A stretch of DNA of 64,000 nucleotides from Dermacentor variabilis (lineage: Eukaryota; Arthropoda; Arachnida; Ixodida; Ixodidae). A model generated the notes under the pieces. That model saw nothing but the letters and a program-made list of their open reading frames with translations, was not told the origin of the DNA and did not search any database. This document shows positions 1 to 10,921 of the stretch, piece after piece; position 1 is the stretch's first letter, and every line of letters starts with the position of its first letter. The stretch is taken from positions 128,154,605 through 128,218,604 of the forward strand of contig NC_134572.1 of assembly GCF_050947875.1 (NCBI RefSeq), read 5' to 3'. Both the position numbers and the translations under genes were made by a program.

Positions 1-175
1 GTCGGGGCAAAAAGGTTCGCGGGAAAGTGGTACATGTGGACACATTACCACATACTCAGTGGCTTAAATTGGTCGGACGAGTGGTTTCGAACCCTGCTCC
101 CTCAGCACAGCAGCCGGATGCTCCAACCATTCGACCGAAGACTACGCAGTGACCCAGGTTGGCGGGAAAGAAGTT

Positions 176-1117
<942 letters not shown>

Positions 1118-1290
1118 CTAAAGAGTTTCAACTGTGGTGCTGTGATTACTAGATACACTATGTCGTGGTATAAGTTGAGATTGTCGTTGGCAACAAGATT
1201 GCCACTTCCTATATCTAGTGTTGTGGCGATAAGGTATCGTAATTAACGTATTTATGGGCAGATTGGGTTCGGTCATCCGGGTCACCGATT

Positions 1291-1482
1291 TGTGGGAGGC
1301 GGCGCGAGAAAGTAGCCGCCGTGGCCATTGTTTATTTAGGCCGGCCAACCATGATGCAGCGGGATCTCGGTAGCGGCCAGCACAGTGGAAGCTCAGGTCG
1401 AGCGCTCTAGGGTGTTCTGTTCTCGCTCTACCTAGACGTCTTCTTCTTCGCCTGCTTTGGAGGTGACAATCTCGCCGATATA
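1291..1482 (-). mobile_element. LTR-like repeat, copy 1 (about 190 bp)
   Basis: The segment starts TGTGGGAGGCGGC on the + strand and is clearly homologous to 16922-17269 apart from an insertion in the latter. Read on the - strand, copy 2 begins TGTAGCGG and both end CCTCCCACA, with TAAATAAAC inside, a possible polyadenylation signal. This fits an LTR (TG...CA). Immediately after the minus-strand end comes GGTGACCCGGATGACCG, a plausible primer-binding-site-like sequence. The same motif recurs at about 2635. I cannot name the family. Confidence 0.5.
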
Positions 1483-2637
1483 GGGCCCCTCTCCTAGTGC
1501 CAAGCGTGATTCAAATAAAATCCAATGGTAAAGCCTAGGTAAACTGTGCAGATGGTGTCGTCGTTGACAGTGTCGGGTTCACGCAATCAGACAGAGATGC
1601 ACTAGGCAGCACCGGTAGCGTAGGTTGTGAGTGAGGCGCAGCCACAGCGATACCGCAGTGTGAAATCGCGACCTGCCGCCTTCTCGTAGAAGCCCGGGCC
1701 AGTAGAAGTCCGAGCTCCAAAAGTATACCTTCTGGCAGCATGGGACTTGCGCGGAGATAGCGCAAGTGTTGGTCACTCATCTTGTTGAAGTAGGAGTGAT
1801 TATTGAGCTGAAGAAACCAGATGGTAGAGCTGTTCCTGCAAAACTTCGGTAGGTCATGCATCCGCGGAAGGTGTGAGCACAGTACATCGGAAGGCTCACT
1901 TGCTGCTGCTTGCGATGAAATCTCGAACGCCGATAGCATCAAGGTTGCGGTGGTCGCTGAATGCATCGCCGAGCTTGTGCTTGTGGCGTTGCCGTGCGTG
2001 CAAGAGTGAAATTTGCGCCTATAGTGGAGCCGGTGGGGAGCCTCTGTATCGGTGATGAGTGTGGTACCCCCGAACGGAAAGCGGACAGCTTGCGGGAACG
2101 CAAAGGAAGGAGAGTGGTGGGCCTTGGAATAACCGAAAGTGCTTACATTGGGCTCAGTGAATTCCTTGGAAAGAGTCATCGCGCAGCTGCCTTTGAGCAG
2201 TGGAGGAGGCTCTCGACTTGAGTATAGGTCTGATGCTGTGGCTGGCGCGTGCTGGCGATCGGCACGGGTGAACACAGGCGATCTGGGACGACAATACGCG
2301 AATAACGCGACGGTCCAAACAGCGAGAGTGGTTGTGACGGAGCGCTCGAAGTGGCATAGTGAGCAAGGACAGCTGCCCGCATGTCGTCGTGGAAGTCGGG
2401 GTCGGGGTTTGGAAACCGAATCCTGGAACGAAGCTGGAGCCTGGAACCTTGTTGAGAAGGAAGTGGCTGTCCAGCTGGATGAAGCAGATGTCCGGCATGT
2501 CGATGTAGAATTCCCGGGTACCCTACAACCACGGGACCCCTGCCGGACTGTGTGAAGCCACGCCACTTTCCTTTGTAGAGTCGGTGCGCTGGCGCTGACA
2601 TGGCTGGGCTCGGTCGTCCGGGTCACCAAGGATTCAC
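1483..2637 (-). pseudogene. Probable gag-like relic of an LTR retrotransposon
   Basis: On the - strand the unit begins with GGTGACCCGGACGACCG at about 2635, the same motif that follows the LTR-like repeat at 1284. An ATG follows at 2601. One frame stays open for 364 codons (2629-1535), and the best protein-like pieces are split between frames, suggesting old frameshifts. The recurring pattern is a WFLQLNNH...YFNKMSD stretch (around 1770-1830) and a similar FIQLDSH...LLNK stretch (around 2455-2480). Both resemble the capsid start of Gypsy-type gag proteins. No protease, RT or integrase follows before the LTR-like repeat. No intact product is expected. The family assignment rests on motif resemblance only. 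Confidence 0.35.
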
Positions 2638-2639
2638 GC

Positions 2640-3560
2640 CTCTAGAATCTGTGGAAGGGTATGTTCACCTAGGTCATTTACTAGCTGGGGGCCCTGATTA
2701 TAAGAATATTTCGAGGAGAATTAAAAATTAGTTGAAGTGCATACGGCAGGCATTACATAATCATAACAGGCAGCTTACCGCTATCCTTGATAAGACAAAT
2801 GCACAATAATTGCATTATACCGGTACTAACACATGGAGCAGGAAATGGGACTCGTAGATTAACAAAGAAGCTTCACAAGAAGGCCTTGCAACGAGCGATG
2901 GACCGAGAAATGCATGATGTCACGTTTGCAGAAAGGAAGATATATCTATCTGGAACAGAGGTCAAACGGGGGTATACCCGATATTTTAAAGGGTGACTCA
3001 AGATAAACCGAAACTACAGCAAGTTAAGAACAAATTAACTGTAAGGCGACAGATATTCTAAGTGAAAGATAAAAACCTACGTCCATGGGTTCCTCCGTCT
3101 CTGCAGGTCGCTATAGGTACTGCGGGAAATATTGACCAACTGAAGTTGAGCACCTGCCGGCAGACGAAGAACGTTTCGCGTATTAATATCGCGTTACAGT
3201 TCCTGTGTTCCTCCCTTGCTTTAGCCTTGGTTTATCTTGGTACACACTGTAGTTGACTTTAAAATCGAGGAATGGGAACTGCGCAGGCCATGTAATGCAC
3301 GGGGTGGATAACTGGTGCTTTATTAGAGCTAGAAAATATACAGATAACCGGTGGTTCACTAGAATTGTAGAAGAGAGGCCAAGGGAACGGAAGTGCAGTC
3401 AAAGACGCCGGAGAGTTAGGTGGTGTGATGGAATCAGGAAATTTGCAGGCGTAATATTAAATAAGGAAGCACAAAACCGGGTTAATTGGAGATCGCTGGG
3501 AGAAGTCATCCTCCTGCAGTGGACATAAAGATAGGCTGATCAAGATGACGAATTCATGGA
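2640..3560 (+). pseudogene. RTE-type non-LTR retrotransposon, decayed 3' end
   Basis: Two pieces of a reverse-transcriptase C-terminus are readable on the + strand. The first (2787-2996) has IIPVLTHGAGNGTRRLTKKL and RAMDREM, matching the RTE pattern IxPVLTYGAETWxLTK...AMERxML. The second (3253-3528) has AGHVM...RWFTRIVEERPRERK and RWCDGIRKFAG...WRSLGEVILLQWT, the usual RTE end. They are separated by about 250 bp of unrelated sequence and by stops. The downstream AGATAGGCTGATCAAGATGA resembles the GATGATGA-type tail of this clade. The element is 5'-truncated and dead. Confidence 0.7.
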
Positions 3561-4529
3561 TTTCATGGATTTTTTAGCTTTACCATATAATTTCAATGAC
3601 AGCGGCGAAGCGTTCCCCCAGGACCATGCTGTAGCAGAGAAGACAATTCCTATTTCCACCATGAAAGGTCACAAAGCGGCGGTAAACTCATACTTCAGGA
3701 GATCACTGTGTCTAACATAAAACAAGTTTAGATGACTACCTGAAAGTGAGGGCGGGCATGGAATAGATGAACATAGCTAAAGCGAAACTCAAAATAATAA
3801 AGTATGATTAAATGAATGTGTAAAAGAACAGAAGAAGAAGAAGAATGGCTTGTAGTCCGTTTAGCTTCTTATTTTCTTTCTTCTTCTATGAAGGGAGGAG
3901 GAGAAGGGGAGAGATTTGAGTTCCTAGAAGAACGAGATAATGCCTACCACCATCGCGTAAACCCAGGAAGCAGTGAATAAGTCTTGCTTAACGAGTCTGC
4001 ACCGCTGGAAATCCAGCAATATGTGTTAGTTTGGTGCGGCAGTTAGGAGGCAAATTTTAATGCTGCCCATCGTGTTCGTATTAGTGTTGTCCTCTGAATG
4101 GTTTTATAGTTGCGGAAAACAAGCACAGACATAAAAAATAAATAGAGTGAGCGAGAACCATTAGCACAAAACAAGTTGCTTCTGGCGTCCCTCATCCGCT
4201 GATTTCTGTTTCTTTTTTCTACAGCCTGCATAGTATCGCCTTCCTTCCTTTTAAACTTCTAGATTTTCTAGATTGCCACAACTGGGTGAGCTGCTACTCT
4301 ATTGTACAGACTAGCACACAATTATTTTCCTTTAATTAGAATTCCATGAGTGGTATTGTCGACATTTAACTAAGTGAAGTCAACAAATTCGTTTCCTGCT
4401 GTATGCAGTACCAAGACCAGTGCGAGCTTCCTCAGTGGCACGAGCAACTTAGTGAGAAAGAAGAAGGAGATCTCTCGCTGGGTTCGGACGACCAACCGCA
4501 CGCTGAGATCCATCACGAGAGAAACTGCT
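3561..4529. other. Upstream flank of the M13-like gene, nothing recognised
   Basis: Non-coding, AT-rich, with a short GAA-rich tract at about 3833-3845. The promoter and 5' UTR of the gene should lie here or in an unseen upstream exon, but I cannot point to a TATA box or initiator with confidence. Confidence 0.4.
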
Positions 4530-5738
4530 ATGGAACGGAAGACCAGTGCACCTGCTTCTGCCGGAACGCCGAGTGCCAGGCCCTCAGAGCGCAAGCACGA
4601 AGGCCTAAGGCAACCTCAGGGTGAAGACCAGGGTGAAGCACCCATCATCGGGGCACAGCTTCACCCAGACCCCAAAGACATCGCTGAGCCGCAGCCTGGC
4701 GGAAGCGCGGTTAAGGAAACAAGCACCGCCATCAGTCTTCGCCGGGTTAAGCCAATCGTGGCCTACGTGCGGGACCTCCCCGAAAAGCGCCCGTGCGAAG
4801 TAAAAGGAGGAGTGGTGGCGGCTGTTCCGTCGCCTCTCTCGTCTCGTCTCGCTGCGGCCGTCCCGCGTCGTCGCGGCAAGAGCTCCAAAGCATGGAGGGA
4901 ACGAACGCTGTCGTCGTCTAAGTTCGACTTCCCGTCCGAGCTTCCGCTCCCAAAGCTGTCGTCTGGACCTGATGGACGGGACTCACGGAGCGCTGCGCGG
5001 AACAGCGGCGATGAAAGCACGAACACAGGTGCGACCCTCGCCGCGCCAAGTTCTGCGTCGCCGCATCGGCAGGCGCCTTCCACCTTTGACGGAAAACTGC
5101 AAGAGCATGGCCGACACAGCATCGGAGCAGAGGGCCTTACCCGCAAGGACCCAGGACAGCAATTCCAGGACAACGCGGCACTCTGCACAGCGGCAGACGT
5201 TGCGACATCAGCGCCAACCGGCGTTCCCACCGACGTGCACCTACCTGCAAGCGTCCAGGGAGCAGGGCAGGTAGTGGAGCTGGGGGAGTCTCGCACGTGC
5301 AACAGTAAGGACGCGCAATTTCCGCCCAACAATTTAGAAAACAACGACGTCGAGCCGCCTTCAGTTCACTCAAGCCGGTCTGTGCTCAGCCCCGCGCGGG
5401 AGCCACGCGATTCGCCGTTGCCGGACATGGGTCCAGACAGAAGGGCGAGGACGTCCAGGCCGCGGTACCCGGTGGCATTTCCGAGCTACAGCTCGGAGTC
5501 CCTGCGCAAGCTGGCCGGCTCGCGGGAGCGCAGGGGCGCGCTGACGCCCACTCGCGACCAGCTTCAGAACCTCTACAACACGCTCGTGATGTCCGAGCAT
5601 CCGCCCCGGAGGGAGCGGCTCAGCAGGGAGGCCTTCAGGAACAAGTTCTTCCTTCCCAAAGGCATGAAGGTGGCGTTCCCCTCGCCCGGATTTTCTGGGC
5701 ATCCGGCTAGCTCGTCGACGAGCATGGCGAGAATGAAG
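4530..5738 (+). CDS. M13 (neprilysin-like) pseudopeptidase, exon 1: long cytoplasmic N-terminal tail
   Basis: This is the first coding exon of a three-exon gene (4530-5738, 10922-12096, 14020-14935) whose exons sum to 3300 nt, or 1099 residues plus stop. It encodes residues 1-403. The frame is open from 4374, just after a stop, but the first ATG is at 4530 with a good context (G at -3 and +4), so I start there; an upstream exon splicing into 4374-4530 is possible. The residues are rich in Ser, Pro, Arg and Ala, with no recognisable fold, and look disordered. Only the last 80 or so residues (after about 5500) have a more structured pattern. No signal peptide is seen, as expected for a type II membrane protein. 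The frame stays open to 6035, but that part is intronic. The donor after AAG at 5738 is GC (AAG|GCAAGT). It is phase 0 and matches the phase-0 acceptor at 10922. A weaker GT donor of the same phase exists at 5670 (AAG|GTGGCG). Confidence 0.7.
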
Positions 5739-6066
5739 GCAAGTCGGGCGCGAATGTTCTTGTGTGTTCCTTATAGCATTGGTATAGTTAGGAGCGCAAG
5801 GTGGAATGGCGCAGGAAACAGACACGTATTGTTTAACCTGCATGGCGAGTTCTTCGGTTCTTGCAGTAGGCAGTCATCCCATCGCATTGCTCATGCGCTT
5901 AGAAGTAGTGTGCGCCACAGTTCCATCTGGCAAGGAACAAGCTTAACCGAAATGAAACACTCATTCCACACATCTAAATTGTGTGCCTTCCTCGCTAGAT
6001 GGCATCCGAGTACTGGACTAACTCGATATTCGTGATCAACATAGACCGCGGGCCATAACCAAGGTA

Positions 6067-6408
6067 CGCGTTAGGAAGAATGAATGAATGAAACCACGCT
6101 TATTCCACATTAAAATGCGCCGAAGACGCTGCGGTGGAAAGGGGAGGGGTGTTATTGCAAAAGGGGTAGGGTAAGGCTGCCTCCGTTTTATTAACGAACG
6201 ACCTGGAGGCAGCGAAGTGGAGGCCGCATGACGCTTGTGGCTGTCGCGGAGCCTATCGCCGACGGGTGGTGCCGCAGGGTCCTGGAGGAACAACAGTAGG
6301 GCTCGCCTGAGCTCGATGGCATGGTCCGGAGACGTGGTATACTGGCAAGCACAAGTCCAAAGAGAAGGCCAGAGTCCCCGCTGTAAGTGGGTTCCCCGCG
6401 TTAGGAAG
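6067..6408 (-). mobile_element. 5'-truncated LINE 3' end with 12-bp target-site duplication
   Basis: The sequence CGCGTTAGGAAG occurs at 6067-6078 and again at 6397-6408, exactly flanking a 318-bp insert (6079-6396). On the - strand the insert carries a LINE-like C-terminal reading, with a leucine-rich RRALLLFLQDP stretch, and ends in an (ATTC)n tail next to the left duplication. This is the signature of target-primed reverse transcription. It lies in intron 1, antisense to the gene. Confidence 0.85.
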
Positions 6409-6421
6409 GGAACCCACTTGA
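6385..6421. repeat. Inverted repeat spanning the LINE-fragment/target junction
   Basis: AAGTGGGTTCCC and GGGAACCCACTT form 12-bp arms around a loop that contains most of the right target-site duplication. One arm is inside the insertion and the other lies in or beyond the duplication. Confidence 0.75.
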
Positions 6422-6599
6422 AAAACACAACAGAAAATTTTCAGCCTGGCGTATTTTGGGACGTTGCTTCTGTCGTTCTGTTGTCTGTAGCGTGACGTCC
6501 TGTAGTCGAACGATCTGTAGTTCTTGATCAATATTTAATTAGAAATTCACAGAGAGCTCTTTAAGGATATCTAAATTTATTAGTCCAAAAAAAAAGATA

Positions 6600-6675
6600 C
6601 TTCCCGCGTGGGATTCGAACGTGGGACATGAGGATCCCGAGCCCAGCACCTTACCACTACACCACGCCGAACATG
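6600..6675 (-). mobile_element. tRNA-derived SINE head (tRNA-like)
   Basis: On the - strand GGTGTAGTGGTAAGG matches an RNA polymerase III A box and CGTTCGAATCC a B box, at tRNA-like spacing. The acceptor and T stems do not pair (for example CCACG opposite CCCAC), so this is not a working tRNA. A poly-A-like run (AAAAAAAAA at 6587-6595) lies on the + strand beyond the head. It probably belongs to a tRNA-derived SINE whose body could extend to either side. Confidence 0.55.
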
Positions 6676-7510
6676 TCTGTCAGAGCATATTTTGGCCATG
6701 TCAACAGTAAAAATTGCCGCCTGCGTTGCTGTTTACATTCACATTTTAAAAGCCGAGATGCGCTTTCACTCCACCGCGTCAACTGCCGCATCTCTGGAAT
6801 AGCAAAAGTGTTGCTACCATCGAGAGGTACATCGTGGAGTGCTAGAACATCGATTTTGCTGTAGCGATATCCACATTGAATAAGAAATTCAGAAATAGAC
6901 AATGGTGACTGGGGACACTTTTAGGGTTGTTACTGCTAATTTCGACAGTTCCCGCTCTCTTTACAATTTTGAGCGCGCATATAATCCGTCTGTTCAATGT
7001 AAAATAGCTACATAAACACTGGTGGATGAGTCTTCAATCTGACAGCATACTGGCTTCTCACGGCAGTGCTGTACCAGATTAATGAGACCCGAGCGAGACA
7101 GCTTTTTACGCAACTTTGTGGAACAACCCAAAACTTCTTTTCCGCTTCGCATAATCTTGTGCAATATTTCTGGGAAATTAACTAATGTGTCAGTGTAACC
7201 GCACATGTAAGTCCACAGGCCTGTGTGCCACATCTTACCAAATAAAACAAAACGGGTACGCAGCCATTCCCGCAGATGGTATCATTTTGATCAGCGGCCG
7301 ATTTTGAGGAGGCTCGTGAAGCGTTGCTGGTGCCGCGTCGTCACGGCACAATTATAACAATTCGCCACGTCGACTTTAATACAGGTGTCGGTGCTATCAG
7401 CATTGCCGGCTTCAGAGAAGCATGATTGAATACCGCGCAAGAGAAAAGTACAGTGTACACCACCGATGCGAAATTGACATAAAATTTTAAAGGGCCGCGA
7501 CGGAAAACGC

Positions 7511-7760
7511 TTCTGTTGCGACTTCAGAACTCTTGGCCGTCGCTACCGAATGTTTCTGTTGCGACGTCAGAATTGCTGTAGTATCGCCAGAGTCGCTGTC
7601 ACGATAGAAAGCTGCTATTCCGACTTCAGAACTCTTGTTGTCGCGACAGAATGTTTCTGTTGGGACTTCAGAACTCTAGGTCTTCGTGACAGAATGCTTC
7701 TGTTGCGACATCAGAATTTCTGTCGTAACGTCAGAAATGTCTGTCGCAACTACAGAAACA
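7511..7760. repeat. Degenerate 43-bp minisatellite
   Basis: Five to six imperfect units start near 7511, 7554, 7614, 7655, 7698 and 7741. Each has the core TTCTGTTGCGACTTCAGAA followed by a GTCGCGACAGAATG-like part. Spacing is 41-43 bp except for one 60-bp unit. Confidence 0.75.
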
Positions 7761-7804
7761 TTAGGAACTACAACGTACAATAGAAATTTCTGTAGTTGCG
7801 ACAG
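7741..7804. repeat. Perfect 18-bp inverted repeat closing the minisatellite
   Basis: CTGTCGCAACTACAGAAA at 7741-7758 is the exact reverse complement of 7787-7804, with a 28-nt spacer. The arms are built from the minisatellite core, so the last unit appears in inverted orientation. Confidence 0.9.
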
Positions 7805-8082
7805 GAATTCATGTTGTCTTCTTCAACTGGGAATCGCAAGGGCTCTAGTACGTAGGAAGCTTTTCTTTTTTCTTGAGGATACATGCTTAATTTCAAATGC
7901 TGGTGGTGTTAAGTAGAAAAACATCAATTTGTAAGCTGTGGTAAAAGTATTTTAGGTTTTTTTGCTTAGAGGTCTGCTCTCACTTTTCTATTTTCTTTTT
8001 CTTCGTGAGTCCAGTCTGCTTAGATAACAGCAGGGACAACCAGTCATTTGTTAACAAGGATGTGTGAAGAATGGTCAATCAG

Positions 8083-9049
8083 GGGCGCTATAACGTAAAA
8101 CTAGTCCAAACTTTTCTATTCCAATTCTGCAATCAGCCCTCCGGGATTGGTCAAAAACTTTTTTGGACCATCCTCACTTCCCCTGTCGGTCACGCGAGGT
8201 CACGAAAACTGCGATAACTCCCCATCTGATGTGACTTGTGCTCACTGATTGAACAAAGGAAAAATAATAATTTCTGATTCGCCGCCTTTTCGCCATTAGT
8301 TCTCGGCTAATGGCTAAAAGTTTTCGCGCTGCACCCACTTGACCTGCTTGTCAGCGACATCACAAAAACGCAAAATCTCACCGCGTTAAAGTGACGTGTA
8401 CGCGTTAAACATGCATTAATATGCCGAAAAAAACTGAATTTTTATCTGAATAGCCATACGGTGCCCTGTTCCGAAAGGAATAAAAAGATGACTGCCGCCG
8501 ATTGTTCAGGCACTAGCTACTCGCACCTGCCCGAGAGCCTGGGTTTAGTTCGTACAATAAAGCTTTTTGCGTCGCCGTGTAACGCTTTCAAGCACTTTCG
8601 GCACGTTTGCGACATCGGTCTGCCAACTCTTCGTTGCTGAGGATCCCTCTTAGTGGCATTCTTAACCTTCCATTGCATGCCGCCGCGATTTTCGACTAGC
8701 CACCTCAAGCCAAGTAAGGGAAAGCGGACCAACCTCAGACGCCGGCACCACCCTCTTCATCCGGTTATCCTTTTTCAGTGCACTGGCTCGGTCCTGTCGA
8801 ATCCCTCTCTACTTGAGCGTGCTCCTCGCCCCTTGTCAGCCAATTCGATAAAACAAGCCGCTCACTGTATGCAATGTTATTCGTTTTTAAGCAAGCAAAA
8901 TTGACCGCCTGTAATCGAGGAGAGCGTTTGATTGGTCTGTTCAGACAACCCTGCGGGTGACCGCCCCATGCTTGCGTCGGTGGTTTCGCAAATGTGGCGT
9001 AAGGAGAATGGACTAATGACATATTGGAATAGTTTTACGTTATAGGGCG
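8083..9049 (+). mobile_element. Non-autonomous DNA transposon, copy 1 (about 967 bp, TIRs)
   Basis: The ends are inverted repeats: GGGCGCTATAACGTAAAAC at the left, and the complement of CTATAACGTAAAACTATTCC at the right. CAG flanks both sides, consistent with a 3-bp target-site duplication. A homologous copy in the opposite orientation lies at 41804-42794. No transposase frame is visible in either copy, so it is mobilised in trans, if at all. The superfamily is not assigned. The right boundary may be off by one base. Confidence 0.8.
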
Positions 9050-9891
9050 CAGGTGTTTGTTTTCTCATCACCAGCCTAAACTAACATGGATGAAAACGCG
9101 CGACTCTTTTCAGAAGCGCTGTCACTTCTGTGCGCTTTGCCTCCGTAGCTTTCCCTTCATAGCGACAGAAAGTCGTCCGCAAGTATAACTAAATTAACAA
9201 GCATGGTGTGATGTGCGCACAAGCCAACACGAACGCACCTCACTCGACGACCGCGGTAACTCGCTGTCAAAACGCTGCACTGAGGAAACGCGGCAGCAGC
9301 AGCGAGCGAATTTACCTACGTGCAGCCGCTCGCATCGACGCGAATTACGCCTTGAAATCACCGCGCAGTGCGGAGTCTGTACCTGTCGCAGATGGCTTTC
9401 AATATACACTGTCCCGGCGGTTCGCGCAAGGCCGCCAGGGCCGCCCGGAGTAGAACGCCCCCCCCTCCATACCCTGTCCCCAAAGTCTTGCGCGCGACGG
9501 AAGGCGGCGCGCTTCCTCCCCGCTTTCCGCCGTTGCGTGCGCGAGATCGCTGGCCCACCCTCGCATGCTTTCACTCGAACATACAACATATGGCGCACGG
9601 CGATGATTTTATCGCCTATGCACTTTATACGGCACTTCACGGCGACGGCGACAACAGAAATGCGCCTTGAGTATCCATATAAATAAAAAAATACCGTCTT
9701 ATCTGTACTGCGTTTCTTAAAGCCATCGCCAGAAAGTTACCCACAGGATGCAGCGCTTCTCCAAGGCCTGCCCCCATGATGTTTCTATACCCGCGACGGG
9801 AAAACCAGTAGCTGCTTGTTTTTGAGGCTTGGTCAGACAACTAAAGGAAATGAACGCGTCACACCGCGAGGGTGCATGACAGGCATCGGCA

Positions 9892-9903
9892 AATATATAT
9901 ATA

Positions 9904-9975
<72 letters not shown>
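9892..9975. repeat. (AT)n microsatellite
   Basis: Nearly pure alternating AT with one GTGT interruption near 9909. Confidence 0.97.
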
Positions 9976-9977
<2 letters not shown>

Positions 9978-10921
9978 GTAGGAAACTGAGAAAGCGCCCG
10001 CTGTACAACAAGGCTGGCGTTGACGAAACGCACGGCAAGACTTCGATTGTTTTAGAGCAAGCGCCGCCGGTTTGGTTTGTGTTAGGACAGTTTGTCGCCA
10101 TAGCTTCAACTCGAAGGCCAAGGAAGCTTTGCAACCTAACAGTTACTAGGATGTGTCGAGGAGCTTAAGTGTGCAATTCATCAATGCGCTGATTTCGCAA
10201 GCTATAGCGGATGCCAATGTGCAGTGTTGTGATTTATGAGTGTAAATTGGTTGAAATTTCATGCAGGGACGAAACAGTGCAAAGCATATTACACAAATGT
10301 AACAGTACGAATAAAATTGACAAGATGTTAGATACATATTTCTAAATATCTTTGGTACCACAGCGTAGTTGCGTCCGATTTAGTTTGCCGCGTTGAGCGC
10401 GAGTGAGGTGTTGCAGCGCTTTTTCGGGACTGTTATTTCTAAATTAATTTGTTATGTTACCTCGCGATTTATGCTACACATAAATTACTTCAATAGTACA
10501 TAATTATTGTTGCCGGGGAAAATTGTACGGCTTCCTGCACGCTCATTTCGACGGCACTCACCGCATAGCGCTTCTGTGGGAGACCATTCTCGGTTAGGTG
10601 TTTGCTGCACGCCGTTGAAAAGAACGACCATCAATAGTAGTTCGCTTCAGTCCAGAAATTGCAGTGTGCTTTAAGGCAATCAAACAGTTTTTTAGTGGAA
10701 CTCAGTTTATTATAGCTGAGTCAGGATCACATTCAGTCGTGGGAATGATGTCTATCCGAGATGCCTGCATGAAAAAAGAAAATTACGCTTGGAGACGCTG
10801 TCCTGCGTAAGTAAGAAAACTAGAAAAAAAATGAAAATACAACTCACATCACACACCAGTATATACTAGGATAAGACCAAGACGTAGGAAACTCTCAGAA
10901 GGTATTACTGTGTTTCTGCAG

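Larger units (their letters stand above)
5739..10921 (+). other. Intron 1 of the M13-like gene (probable GC-AG intron)
   Basis: The intron is bounded by GCAAGT at 5739 and a pyrimidine-rich TTTCTGCAG ending at 10921. It is AT-richer than the exons. It holds a LINE fragment with target-site duplication, a tRNA-like element, a 43-bp minisatellite with hairpin, a TIR transposon and an AT microsatellite, all listed separately. Between these (6900-7500, 9050-9890, 9980-10920) I see no coding or structural signal. Confidence 0.55.

Noticed and set aside
5739..6035. Open reading frame continuing past exon 1 to a stop at 6035
   Set aside because: The residues lose the exon's composition and have no M13 similarity; the splice at 5738 joins in phase to the membrane-anchor exon, so this is intronic read-through.
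6600..6675. Possible functional tRNA gene on the minus strand
   Set aside because: A and B boxes are present, but the acceptor and T stems do not pair, so it is treated as a tRNA-derived SINE head.
9717..10168. Frames with (Tyr-Ile)n repeats
   Set aside because: Translations of the (AT)n microsatellite.
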